From Synergistaceae bacterium (lineage in GTDB: Bacteria > Synergistota > Synergistia > Synergistales > Aminobacteriaceae), in NCBI GenBank assembly GCA_018436595.1, contig JAHDLC010000014.1, forward strand, positions 1 through 64,000: a DNA stretch of 64,000 nucleotides, read 5' to 3'. Under the pieces are notes generated by a model. That model saw nothing but the letters and a program-made list of their open reading frames with translations. It was not told the origin of the DNA and searched no databases. Below, piece after piece: positions 50,562 to 59,018 of the stretch. Each line of letters starts with the position of its first letter. Position 1 is the first letter of the stretch. The translations under genes were made by a program, and so were the position numbers.

Positions 50562-51644
50562 ATGGCGGTCTACAAGCTTGGAATGCTGAAAGGCGACGAT
50601 ATCGGGCTGGAAGTGGTGCCGGAGGCCGTAAAGGTGCTGAACGCCGCCGCCGGAAGGTACAGCGGCGTGACGCTGGACTGGTGCGAGCTGCCGGTTGGGT
50701 ACCCCTCCTACGTCACAAGAGGGGAGACCCTTCCGGCCTCGACGCTGGAAGCCCTGTACGGGCTTGAAGGATGGATTCTCGGCCCCATAGGCCACATGGC
50801 TTACCCGAAGGACGACCCCAAGGCCATCAATCCACACCCCATCCTTCGGAGGAATTTCGACCTGGCGAGCAACATCCGGCCTTCACGGTCCCACCCTTCC
50901 CTGCCGTGTCTTCACCAGGACGTGGATCTGGTCATCATCAGGGAAAACAACGAGGGGTTCCAGCCTGACAGGAATATGTACAAAGGAATGGGGGAGTGCA
51001 TGCCCACACCGGACATGGCCCTGTCCCTCCGGGTGATCACCAGGAGAAATTCCTCCATGGTGGCCAGGACGGCCTTCGAACTGGCCCGGCAGCGGAACGG
51101 AAAGAAAAAGGTCACGGCGATCCACAAAAATACGGTCTTCAAGCTGGGATGCGGCCTCTTCATCGATACATGCAGGGAAGTGAGCAGGGAGTACCCCGAC
51201 GTGGAATTCGACACGGCGGTGGTGGACACCTTTGCCATGCACCTCGTCATGCGGCCGCAGAAATTTGACGTGGTGGTGACCACGAACATGTTCGGCGACA
51301 TCCTCTCCGACGAAGCAGCCGGGCTTGTGGGCGGTCTCGGCATGGCCCCCGGCCTCTGCGTCGGTCCCCGGTACGCCATGGCCCAGGCCACTCACGGGTC
51401 GGCGCCGGACATTGCGGGGAAGAACATCGCCAACCCCTACGCCATGATCATGTCCGCCCAGATGCTGCTCTCGTGGCTCGGGAACGGCAAAGGAGACACG
51501 GAAGCGGTCCGGGCGGCGAAAGACATAGAAACTGCCCTCGGAATGGTGCTCTCCGATAAAGAAAGCGTTACCCCGGACCTCGGGGGGACGGCGGGGACCG
51601 ATGCCATGGGCGATGCCGTCTGCAAGGCCCTCGCGTCCCTGTAG
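50562..51644 (+). CDS. Isocitrate/isopropylmalate dehydrogenase-family beta-decarboxylating dehydrogenase
   Basis: 360 residues. Family residues present: substrate Arg pair in LRRNFDLASNIRPSRS, catalytic Lys in AIHKNTVFKLG, metal Asp in TTNMFGDILSDEAAGL and the NAD motif THGSAPDIAGKNIANPYA. NAD-type rather than NADP-type spacing. Substrate could be isopropylmalate-, tartrate- or malate-like: the C-terminal parts of the substrate pocket (HMAYPKDDPKAINPHP) differ from LeuB, so biosynthetic LeuB is not assumed. Last gene of the LeuC/D-PdxA-TctCBA cluster, ending at the 18-bp terminator. Confidence 0.9.
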   Translation: MAVYKLGMLKGDDIGLEVVPEAVKVLNAAAGRYSGVTLDWCELPVGYPSYVTRGETLPASTLEALYGLEGWILGPIGHMAYPKDDPKAINPHPILRRNFDLASNIRPSRSHPSLPCLHQDVDLVIIRENNEGFQPDRNMYKGMGECMPTPDMALSLRVITRRNSSMVARTAFELARQRNGKKKVTAIHKNTVFKLGCGLFIDTCREVSREYPDVEFDTAVVDTFAMHLVMRPQKFDVVVTTNMFGDILSDEAAGLVGGLGMAPGLCVGPRYAMAQATHGSAPDIAGKNIANPYAMIMSAQMLLSWLGNGKGDTEAVRAAKDIETALGMVLSDKESVTPDLGGTAGTDAMGDAVCKALASL

Positions 51645-51660
51645 CGGAAGCTGATAACGA

Positions 51661-51699
51661 AAGAGCCCCTTCCCGGAGAATCCGGGAAGGGGCTCTTTC
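51661..51699. terminator. Bidirectional terminator between the two Tct clusters
   Basis: Perfect 18-bp stem (51661-51678 with 51682-51699), loop GAA; arms begin with AAAG and end with CTTT, so it can terminate both convergent operons. Confidence 0.93.
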
Positions 51700-51708
51700 G
51701 TAGGGTTG

Positions 51709-52356
51709 TCAGGCGCCGGCGGCGTCCCTCTTCTTCTTCTCGGAGACGATGTTCAGGATCTCGGCGCAGCGGATCTGGTTGAAAATTCCGCAGTAGCAGA
51801 AGTTGGAGAGTTTTTTCGCTCCCTCTTCGGCAGTGAGCTTGCCATTGTCCACCTGTTTCTGGACGTCCTCCACGAACTTGGGGGGGATCATGTGGTGGCC
51901 GCACATGGTGGTGATGGACAGGGTGTCGTCGTCGGGAAGACGGCTCTTGTTGCCCCACACGCCGAGGGAGTAGTTGACGGAGTGGGGGGTAACCCCGGCT
52001 TCCCTGCAGGCGGGAAGCACCTCTGACAGGACTCCGGTGATGACCACCGACATGCCGAGATCCTTGGCCTTGATGTCCTTCAGGAAGCCGATCACCTGTT
52101 CCTTGCTGGTGAAGACGCCCCTGATGCGGGACTTGTCGCTGATGTTCTTTCTGATCTCTTCGCTGGAGTACTGGGTCAGGGGGCCGGTTTTCACGTCGCC
52201 CCAGTTTTCCGAATGCCAGGCCTCGGCGGTGGCGATGAACTCGAGGGCCTTGTCCCTGATGTTCTTGTCGTTCACACCCTTGGTCTGGTACATGAACCAG
52301 TTGAAATCCCTCTTCTGGGACTCGATATCTCCCGATCTGTGCAGTGAGTGGGTCAT
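51709..52356 (-). CDS. Unrecognised Cys-containing protein linked to the second Tct operon
   Basis: 215 residues, soluble, no signal. I do not recognise the family. Notable motifs: MTHSLHRSG at the start, ITTMCGHHMIPPKFVEDV, and FCYCGIFNQIRCAEIL with three Cys, possibly metal-binding with CGHH. Charged lysine-rich C-terminus. It is the last gene of the operon, 30 nt after the ferredoxin-like gene, and probably works with it. Confidence 0.75.
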   Translation of the reverse strand: MTHSLHRSGDIESQKRDFNWFMYQTKGVNDKNIRDKALEFIATAEAWHSENWGDVKTGPLTQYSSEEIRKNISDKSRIRGVFTSKEQVIGFLKDIKAKDLGMSVVITGVLSEVLPACREAGVTPHSVNYSLGVWGNKSRLPDDDTLSITTMCGHHMIPPKFVEDVQKQVDNGKLTAEEGAKKLSNFCYCGIFNQIRCAEILNIVSEKKKRDAAGA

Positions 52357-52386
52357 TTCGCTCTTCCTCCTCTTCTCGTCTCTGCC

Positions 52387-53121
52387 CTACAGGGTACTGA
52401 GGGGCCTGCCGAGCCCGACGTTCACCTTGCCGCGGTGGGGCTGCGGGATGCCGAGGGCGTCAAGTTCGCTGAGTATGGGATTCTCTCCGTTTTCATCCAC
52501 CCGGAGGATGAGCCCCACGGAGAAGACGGTGTCGATTTCCTTTTCAACTTTCTGCAGGGCGCGGAAGACGTCGGACATTTTGTCCAGGGTGCAGCTCCCC
52601 TCGATGATGACGGAAAGAAGATGGTAGTCGAGGCAGGCGTCGTCCAGCTTGCCGGTCTTCATATCCGTCATGAGAGCGGAAAGGGGTGTGGTCTCGGGCG
52701 GCTCGAAGACGAGGCCCGCTTCAGCCATGGCCATGGCGACCTTCTCCGCGTCCCGGAGAAACACGCCCAGCCCCGGACGGCCCATGTCGATGGAGAAGCC
52801 CGCGAAGCCCTTCTTCACCCGGCCGCTTACGTCGTTGGTCTTCACTTCTTCGGTGCCCCGTCCCGTGACCCCTGTGACGCCGTGATTCTCCACGGGGTCG
52901 CTCATGACGTGCTGGAACTGCTTGAAAAAGCCGTCAAGCTCCACCGTCTCGATGGCTCCCACGGGACAGACCTTCTGGCGTACGCAGACATAGCACTCGG
53001 TGCACCTGGACTGGTCCACGTAGCACTTCCTCTCCTCGGGAAGATAGTGGATGGCGTCCACAGTGCAGTATTTCATGCACGTTTTGCACCCGACACATTT
53101 TTCCTTGTTGATGACCGTCAT
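52387..53121 (-). CDS. Ferredoxin-like protein with C-terminal oxidoreductase-associated domain
   Basis: 244 residues. N-terminal two-[4Fe-4S] ferredoxin (CVGCKTCMKYCTVDAI and CTECYVCVRQKVCPVGAI, residues about 8-57; the second cluster has an extra residue, CxxCxxCxxxxVCP). The remaining 180 residues are not obviously catalytic; GFSIDMGRPGLGVFLRD followed by KVAMAMAEAGL resembles, from memory, the central part of 6-hydroxynicotinate reductase-type proteins, but this is unverified. ATG 53121 follows AAAGGGTG. Downstream of tctA in the same operon, so likely an electron-transfer partner for metabolism of the imported acid. Confidence 0.8.
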   Translation of the reverse strand: MTVINKEKCVGCKTCMKYCTVDAIHYLPEERKCYVDQSRCTECYVCVRQKVCPVGAIETVELDGFFKQFQHVMSDPVENHGVTGVTGRGTEEVKTNDVSGRVKKGFAGFSIDMGRPGLGVFLRDAEKVAMAMAEAGLVFEPPETTPLSALMTDMKTGKLDDACLDYHLLSVIIEGSCTLDKMSDVFRALQKVEKEIDTVFSVGLILRVDENGENPILSELDALGIPQPHRGKVNVGLGRPLSTL

Positions 53122-53181
53122 TGATCTACACCCTTTCTCTTGTTCTGAAAAAACTGCTTTCGGCCGTCCGCCGGACATGAA

Positions 53182-54693
53182 CTACTCGGACGGAGGAACC
53201 TCTCTCGTCTTTCTGTGGTCCCTGATCATGCGGATGAAGGGCATGATCAGCGTTGCGAATCCCAGCGCGAGGAACACGAGGGAAATTGGACGGGTGAAGA
53301 AGGTGGTCCAGTCCCCGGCTGAAATTATGAGCCCTCGCCGGAAGTTGCTCTCCGCCATGGGCCCGAGGACCAGGGCCAGCACCAGGGGAGCTACGGGAAA
53401 TTCGAACTTTCTCATGAAGTAGCCCACCACGCCGAAGGAGAACATGAGGAACACGTCGGAGAGGCTGTTGTTTTCGGCGAAGGAGCCGATGGTGGCCAGG
53501 ATGAGAATCATGGGCACGAGCACCCGGTTGGGGATCTTGGTGACCTGGGAGAAGAGGCGGGCTCCCAGCATGCCGAGGACGAAGAAGGCGATGTTGGCCA
53601 GGACCATGCCGGCAAAGAGGCCGTACACCAGGTCGGGGTTCTCCCTGAAGAGCAGGGGACCCGGACGGAGTCCCTGGATCATGAAGGCGCCGACGAGAAC
53701 GGCAGTGGTTTCGGACCCGGGAATGCCCAGGGAAAGCAGGGGGACCATGGCGCCGCCGGTGGCGGCGTTGTTGGCAGCTTCAGGGGCGGCGATGCCTTCG
53801 AGGCATCCTTTGCCGAACTTCTCCGGCGTCTTTGACCACCGGCGGGCTTCGTTGTAGCTGATGAAGGAGGACATGGTAGCCCCGGCGCCGGGGAGGATGC
53901 CCACCAGGGTGCCGATTATGGAGGAGCGGATGACTGTGCCCGTCACGGAGACCAGGTCCTTCAGGCTGATGGTGAGGCCTGATATTGCCTGTTTCACGCC
54001 GCCGAGCTCCTGGATTTCCTTCTCAACAGTGATGAAGATCTGGGAGACGGCGAAGAGGCCGATGAGCACGGGGATGAAGGAGATGCCGTTCAGAAGCTCC
54101 ACGATGTCGAAGGTGAACCGGGGCACTCCCGTGACGATGTCAAGTCCCGCCGTGCCGAGGAGCAGGCCGATGACCGCCGAGATGAGTCCCTTCACCATGT
54201 TTTCGGCAGCAAGACTGGAAATGATGCTCAGACCGAAGAAGCACAGGGCGAAGTATTCCGCCGGGCCGAACATGAGGGCCATTCTGGCGAGGGGAGGGGA
54301 GAGGAAAATCAGGACGATCACGCTGAAGATTCCGCCGATGAAGGATGCCGTGGCGGCCATGCTGAGGGCCCGGCCGGGTTCGCCGTTCTGGGCCATCTCG
54401 TAGCCGTCGAAGACGGTGCATGCCGCGGCGGTGGTTCCGGGAGTCCGGAGCAGGATGGCCGTGATGGATCCGCCGTAGATGGCACCGCAGTAGATGCTGA
54501 GCAGCATGACGATGGCGGGCAGGGCGCTCATTCCATAGGTGAGGGGAAGGAGGAGGGCGATGCCCATGGAGGCGTTCAGACCGGGAAGGGCACCGATGGA
54601 GATGCCGAGGGCGCTTCCCACGAACACGCTCAGGAGATTCTGGAGGGTTACTACATCTTTGAAGCCTTCAAGCATCAGAAGGGCTGATTCCAT
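53182..54693 (-). CDS. Tripartite tricarboxylate transporter large membrane subunit (TctA), second system
   Basis: 503 residues, about 12 segments, TctA motifs as in the first system: GALPGLNASMGIALLLPLTYG, YCGAIYGGSITAILLRTPGT and ATGGAMVPLLSLGIPGSETT. Different from the first TctA across its length, so the two systems are not a recent duplication. Followed by the ferredoxin-like gene after about 60 nt. Confidence 0.94.
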   Translation of the reverse strand: MESALLMLEGFKDVVTLQNLLSVFVGSALGISIGALPGLNASMGIALLLPLTYGMSALPAIVMLLSIYCGAIYGGSITAILLRTPGTTAAACTVFDGYEMAQNGEPGRALSMAATASFIGGIFSVIVLIFLSPPLARMALMFGPAEYFALCFFGLSIISSLAAENMVKGLISAVIGLLLGTAGLDIVTGVPRFTFDIVELLNGISFIPVLIGLFAVSQIFITVEKEIQELGGVKQAISGLTISLKDLVSVTGTVIRSSIIGTLVGILPGAGATMSSFISYNEARRWSKTPEKFGKGCLEGIAAPEAANNAATGGAMVPLLSLGIPGSETTAVLVGAFMIQGLRPGPLLFRENPDLVYGLFAGMVLANIAFFVLGMLGARLFSQVTKIPNRVLVPMILILATIGSFAENNSLSDVFLMFSFGVVGYFMRKFEFPVAPLVLALVLGPMAESNFRRGLIISAGDWTTFFTRPISLVFLALGFATLIMPFIRMIRDHRKTREVPPSE

Positions 54694-54708
54694 AATCCGG
54701 TCCCCCTC

Positions 54709-55167
54709 CTATCCCAGGAATCCCGCGGGAACGGGGACCTTGAGCAGATTGGCGAATACGAAGTACACAGCGAAGACGACGAGCAGTACGGGGATCATGT
54801 CCATAATCCGGAACCTCCTGGTGGTGATCGCCGTGACGGTGCATGCGAAAAGGGGAGCCATAATCAGGAAGCCGACCTCCGGAAGGAAGTACCAGAAGGC
54901 GTAGCAGAACCCTGCCGTTACGGCCACGGCACCGATGCCGGCAAAGGAGGCCGTCGTCGGCTTCGTGAGTTTTTTCAGATCAAGCAAAGCCATGAGTGCC
55001 GAAAGAACCATGAGCGCCACCGCAAAGAGCTGCGGAAAGGCATGGGCTCCCACCTGGCCGTCTATTTCGATTTCAGGCACGTAATTTCCGGCTTCCCTGA
55101 ATATGAGGAAGCCGAAGGCAAACAAACAGACCCCGAGTACCGAATTGATATATCGAAAATTTTTCAT
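54709..55167 (-). CDS. TctB small membrane subunit, second system
   Basis: 152 residues, four hydrophobic segments: INSVLGVCLFAFGFLIF, QLFAVALMVLSALMALLD, IGAVAVTAGFCYAFWYF and MIPVLLVVFAVYFVFANLL. Between tctC and tctA. Standard TctB size. Confidence 0.87.
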   Translation of the reverse strand: MKNFRYINSVLGVCLFAFGFLIFREAGNYVPEIEIDGQVGAHAFPQLFAVALMVLSALMALLDLKKLTKPTTASFAGIGAVAVTAGFCYAFWYFLPEVGFLIMAPLFACTVTAITTRRFRIMDMIPVLLVVFAVYFVFANLLKVPVPAGFLG

Positions 55168-55247
55168 GTTTTGCCCCCACAGTTTTTCGTACTGGTGTAC
55201 GGACGGGGTGCGCCCATTTCAGCGCGCACCCCGCAAGAAAAGATGCC

Positions 55248-56219
55248 TTACTTCTTCTTTTTGACGAGCCCCAGTTCCTTCAGCTCGTTTTTGTAGAAGA
55301 GATCCTGCTCCGCCACGAAGAGGGCGAAATCGGTGCTGTTGAGGTATGCCGCCTCGAGCTGATTCTCGGCAAGGTACTTCTGGAAACCTTCCTGGGCCAC
55401 GACCTTCTCGATAGCGGAGGAGAGATAGTCGAGGGCTTCCTTGGGCGTTCCCTTGGGAGCCACGACACCGCGCCACGTGGGAACCACCACGTCAAAGCCG
55501 AGTTCCTTGAAGGTGGGAACGTCGGGGAAAGCCTTCCACCGGTCGGCGCTGAAGCTGCCGAGGAGCCGGACCTGCCCGGCGGCGATCTGCTCGGTCAGTT
55601 CGCTGGGGTTGTTGGTCAGCACGTCGATGTGGCCGCCCATGAGGGAGGCGAGGGAGTCGGCGCCGCCCTCGAAGGGAACGAACCGGGACTTGATCCCCGA
55701 GAGCTTGGAAAGCTTTGCGGAAGCCACGTGGTCGGAGGTTCCCACGCCGAAGGTTCCCCAGCTCACGCCGCCCTTCTGCTTCGCGTAGGCAACGAATTCC
55801 TCCCAGGTTTTGTAGGGAGCGTCGGTGCTCACGGCGACCACGTTGGTCTCCACGGCGACCCGGGCGATCATGTCGAAGTCAGCGGGACCCTTGGGGGAGC
55901 GGCCGAGGGCGGGCGTCAGAACGAAATTGGTGGTGACGGCGAGGATGGTGTGGCCGTCAGCGGGCTTGGAAGCCGTGTAGGCCATTCCCACGGCACCGCC
56001 GCCGCCGCTCTTGTTCACGGGAACGAAGGGCTGGGAAACGTAGGGCTCCATGAGCCTGGCCATGTTCCGGACGAAGATGTCGCTGCCGCCGCCGGGGGAG
56101 GCCCAGATAACCCATTCGATGGGCTTTTCGGGATAGGCCGCGAAGGCCGCTTCGGTCCCGGAAAGCAGAGCCGCGAAGAACGCAAGAACCAGAAATGCTG
56201 CAAGTCTCGTTTTTCTCAC
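55248..56219 (-). CDS. TctC substrate-binding protein, second system
   Basis: 323 residues with a signal peptide (RLAAFLVLAFFAALLSGTEAAFA). Family motifs YPEKPIEWVIWASPGGGSD, VPVNKSGGGGAVGMAY and RFVPFEGGADSLASLMGG. The charged pocket residues cannot name the ligand. Starts with GTG, overlapping the GntR stop (GTGA); GGAGG is 7 nt upstream. Confidence 0.92.
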   Translation of the reverse strand: MRKTRLAAFLVLAFFAALLSGTEAAFAAYPEKPIEWVIWASPGGGSDIFVRNMARLMEPYVSQPFVPVNKSGGGGAVGMAYTASKPADGHTILAVTTNFVLTPALGRSPKGPADFDMIARVAVETNVVAVSTDAPYKTWEEFVAYAKQKGGVSWGTFGVGTSDHVASAKLSKLSGIKSRFVPFEGGADSLASLMGGHIDVLTNNPSELTEQIAAGQVRLLGSFSADRWKAFPDVPTFKELGFDVVVPTWRGVVAPKGTPKEALDYLSSAIEKVVAQEGFQKYLAENQLEAAYLNSTDFALFVAEQDLFYKNELKELGLVKKKK

Positions 56220-56965
56220 AATAATTCCTCCTTCAATTTCGTTTCCCTGTCCTCCTGGTGCGATGAACTGTGAATATGCTCCAGAGTGTTCCTTTCCACC
56301 TCCCCGTCAGCGGAATCGAGCGATGCCAGTATGGAGTTCAAAGCGTTGCCGAGGTGAATCCGGATGCATTCCCCGGCAGCGGCTTCATCCCCTTTTTCGA
56401 GGGCTGCGATGAGGTTCCTGTGTTCTTCGATGACCCTGGGGATGCGGTTGGGCGTATTCACGGACCGGATGCGGAAGAGCCGGGCGCTGCTCTGCACCTG
56501 CTCGATGAAGCCCGTAAGAATGGAACTGTCGGCGGCGGAGAGGATGATTCTGTGGAACTCCACGTTCGCCTCGATGATGCATTCCATGTCGGTACGGCTG
56601 GCACAGGCCTCCATGCGCTTCACGTTCTTCCGGAGCTTTTCGAGAATTCCGGCGGTCAGGTTCGGGAGGGCCCACTGGACCGCGAGAGTCTCCAGGTGGA
56701 GGCGGAGTGTGTAGAGCTGGACGATGTCTTTTTTCTCCAGCCTGGCGACGACAAAACCCCTGTTCGGGAGCTTTTTGACGAGCCGTTTTGCCACGAGGCT
56801 GTTCAGGGCGTCATGGACGGGCGTCCTGCTGATGCCCATGCTCTCCGCCAGCGTACGTTCCACAAGGCGGGTGCCGGGGGGGATCTTTCCCTCCAGGATG
56901 GCGGAGCGGAGTTCTTCGAAGGCTCTTTCGCTGAGACTCTTCATTGCGGGGAGCTTTGAAATCAT
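56216..56965 (-). CDS. GntR/FCD regulator of the second Tct operon
   Basis: 249 residues: winged helix with ESMGISRTPVHDALNSLVAK and FCD domain (NVEFHRIILSAAD, EEHRNLIAALEKGD; ending in acidic HSSSHQEDRE). ATG 56965 has GGAGGG at 6 nt. First gene of the operon and probably its repressor via the palindrome at 57067-57081. Confidence 0.92.
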   Translation of the reverse strand: MISKLPAMKSLSERAFEELRSAILEGKIPPGTRLVERTLAESMGISRTPVHDALNSLVAKRLVKKLPNRGFVVARLEKKDIVQLYTLRLHLETLAVQWALPNLTAGILEKLRKNVKRMEACASRTDMECIIEANVEFHRIILSAADSSILTGFIEQVQSSARLFRIRSVNTPNRIPRVIEEHRNLIAALEKGDEAAAGECIRIHLGNALNSILASLDSADGEVERNTLEHIHSSSHQEDRETKLKEELL

Positions 56966-57066
56966 CTGTTTCCCTCCGCGGCCCGCCCTGGTCTGCATTG
57001 AAAGGGACGTGATCCGCTCCGGAGCTTACTCCAGAAAGCGGGGCATTGGCCTGAATTTTGGAATGC

Positions 57067-57127
57067 GGCATGCGGCATGCCAGATGGAATCGAAAATATT
57101 TTATACAGGTTGCGTCTGACTTGTCAA
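57067..57127 (-). promoter_or_regulatory. Promoter and palindrome for the GntR-TctCBA operon
   Basis: On the minus strand TTGACA (57127-57122), 16-nt spacer, TATAAA (57105-57100), a strong match. GGCATGC-G-GCATGCC (57067-57081), a perfect 7-1-7 palindrome, lies just downstream of the expected start and is a candidate operator. Confidence 0.75.
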
Positions 57128-57180
57128 GGCGGAAGTGCCGTTTTGCTGCAGCATCCCATACGAGTGAGGGGAGCGGCCTT

Positions 57181-57652
57181 TGCTTGTCATCCTGAGCGGA
57201 GGAGGATCTCGGGTTGGACTCTTCCAGATACAAAAGCAGGTCCCTCGTCGCTCCGCTCACTCGGGACGACAAGGCCAGGTTGTCATCCTGAGCGAATGCG
57301 AAGGATCTGCAGTTGGTTCTCTTGAGACGCCTCCAAGATCCTCCCCTTCCGGGGATGTTACGCGATCGCGCCGCTCACTCGGGACGACAAGGCCAGGTTG
57401 TCATCCTGAGCGAATGCGAAGGATCTGCAGTTGGTTCTCATGAGACGCCTCCAAGATCCTCCCCCTCCGGGGATGCTCCCTCCGCTTCGCTCTGGATGCT
57501 CCGCGAGCGCGATCGCTCCGCTCACTCGGGACGACAAGGCCAGGTTGTCATCCTGAGCGAATGCGAAGGATCTGCAGTTGGTTCTCATGAGACACCTCCA
57601 AGATCCTCCCCTTCCGGGGATGTTACGCGATCGCTCCGCTCCGTCGGGACGA
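57181..57652. repeat. Dispersed repeat cluster 2 with three tandem copies
   Basis: No gene; the open frames here are repeats of one peptide and are not coding. A unit beginning TGTCATCCTGAGCGAATGCG, containing GGATCTGCAGTTGGTTCTC and ending in ACTCGGGACGACAAGGCCAG, starts at 57281, 57399 and 57546 (spacing 118 then 147 bp, the second unit carrying a 29-bp insert). An older degenerate copy lies at 57181-57280. Confidence 0.88.
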
Positions 57653-57718
57653 AATCCAAAGGCAAACATCAGGCCCGTCGTTGTATCCCGACACAGTTTT
57701 ATAACGAGACAAACACGG

Positions 57719-57747
57719 TTGACAAAAATTCCCATTTTGCATAGAAT
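57719..57747 (+). promoter_or_regulatory. Promoter for the T-box-asd operon
   Basis: TTGACA (57719-57724), 17-nt spacer, TAGAAT (57742-57747). Expected start about 57754, just before stem I of the T-box. Confidence 0.8.
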
Positions 57748-57765
57748 TCCCGGTAATATCTGAAA

Positions 57766-58019
57766 AGCGATGATCCGGGACGCCCGGTTCCCAAAAATCG
57801 GCGACAGAGAGAAGCGCCCTCCGGCTGAAAGGCGCTTTCGCCGCTGGGAAGGGGCCCAAAGCCCGGTGAGCAGGAGCGGAAAGCGGCATTTTCGCGCCGC
57901 GGAGTACGTTCCCGGGATCGGTTCCCGTCACAGGACCGGAGAGGGACGGTGATTGTGCGCCGTCCAACAAGGGTGGTACCGCGAGTTCCGGCTCGTCCCT
58001 TCGGGGGCGGGCCGTTTTT
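57766..58019 (+). ncRNA. T-box leader (tRNA-sensing), upstream of asd
   Basis: Stem I base CCGGG (57775-57779) with CCCGG (57862-57866); further stem I pairing TTCCC/GGGAA, CGGCGA/TCGCCG and distal AAGCGCC/GGCGCTT next to AGAGAG. The diagnostic T-box sequence AACAAGGGTGGTACCGCG ends at 57983. The terminator is CGGCTCGTCCC / GGGGCGGGCCG (57989-57999 with 58004-58014) plus T5. By position the specifier may be AAA (57858-57860), a Lys codon, which fits asd; this triplet choice is tentative. Confidence 0.9.
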
Positions 58020-58045
58020 GTATTGAAACGAAAGGGGAGATTGCA

Positions 58046-59014
58046 GTGAAGATAGCTGTTGTGGGCGCCACCGGCGAAGTGGGCCGGATGATGACCAGGG
58101 TGCTTCAGGAGCAGAATGTTCGCCCTGAAGAGGTCAGTTTTTTCGCGTCGGCCAGGAGCGCCGGCGACGAGGTGGAGTTTTACGGGCGGAAACACCGGGT
58201 GAAGGAACTGACGGAAGAGGCCATGAGGGAACGGTACGACTATCTTCTCTTCTCGGCGGGGGCCGCGGTGTCCAGGCAGTTTGCCCCGATAGCGGCGGAG
58301 GCGGGAAGCGTGGTCATCGACAATTCGTCCGCCTTCCGCATGGATCCGGCCATCCCCCTGGTGGTGCCGGAGATCAACGGCGATCTCCTGAAAGGCTACC
58401 GCAGCGGCATCGTGGCCAACCCGAACTGCTCCACCATCCAGATGGTCCTCGCCCTGTACAGGGTCCATGAGCGGTACGGCATCCGGTCCATCGTGGTGAG
58501 CACCTACCAGTCCGTCTCCGGGGCGGGCAAAAAAGGCATGAACGAGCTTGAGGATCAGATGAAGGGGCACATTGCCCCGAAGAAGTTCGTGAAGCAGATC
58601 CACCTCAACGTGGTGCCCCAGATCGGCTCGCTGCTCGAGAACGGCTTCACTGACGAGGAAATGAAGATGGTGAACGAGACCCGGAAGATTCTCCGGGACC
58701 CCGACATCTCCGTCTGGCCCACCACCGTGCGTGTTCCGGTGCTCTACTGCCACTCCGAGAGCATCCTCACGGAGACACGAAAGCCCTTCGACCTTCAGGG
58801 AATCGAGGCGGCGCTGGAGGCGGGCGAACACGTGGCCCTTTCACGGGACATGTTCACCCCCCTTGACGCGGCCGGTACGGACCTCACGTACGTAGGGCGC
58901 GTCAGGGCCTTCGACGATACCCGATTCCTGATGTGGAACGTGGCGGACAACATCCGGGTGGGAGCGGCCACCAACGCGGTGAGGATCCTCCTGAAGCACG
59001 GGGAACTGAACTAG
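58046..59014 (+). CDS. asd: Aspartate-semialdehyde dehydrogenase
   Basis: 322 residues. NADP-binding AVVGATGEVGRMM, catalytic Cys in NPNCSTIQMVLAL, QSVSGAGKKGMNEL, and the His/Arg region VRVPVLYCHSES. Makes aspartate semialdehyde, the branch point to lysine, threonine and methionine. GTG 58046 is chosen: AAAGGGGAG lies upstream and the P-loop begins at residue 6. First gene after the T-box leader; an AEC transporter follows 4 nt later. Confidence 0.95.
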   Translation: MKIAVVGATGEVGRMMTRVLQEQNVRPEEVSFFASARSAGDEVEFYGRKHRVKELTEEAMRERYDYLLFSAGAAVSRQFAPIAAEAGSVVIDNSSAFRMDPAIPLVVPEINGDLLKGYRSGIVANPNCSTIQMVLALYRVHERYGIRSIVVSTYQSVSGAGKKGMNELEDQMKGHIAPKKFVKQIHLNVVPQIGSLLENGFTDEEMKMVNETRKILRDPDISVWPTTVRVPVLYCHSESILTETRKPFDLQGIEAALEAGEHVALSRDMFTPLDAAGTDLTYVGRVRAFDDTRFLMWNVADNIRVGAATNAVRILLKHGELN

Positions 59015-59018
59015 GTCC

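Noticed and set aside
57313-57744. Open frames encoding a repeated peptide
   Set aside because: They arise from the tandem nucleotide repeat, appear in several frames on both strands and have no ribosome site.
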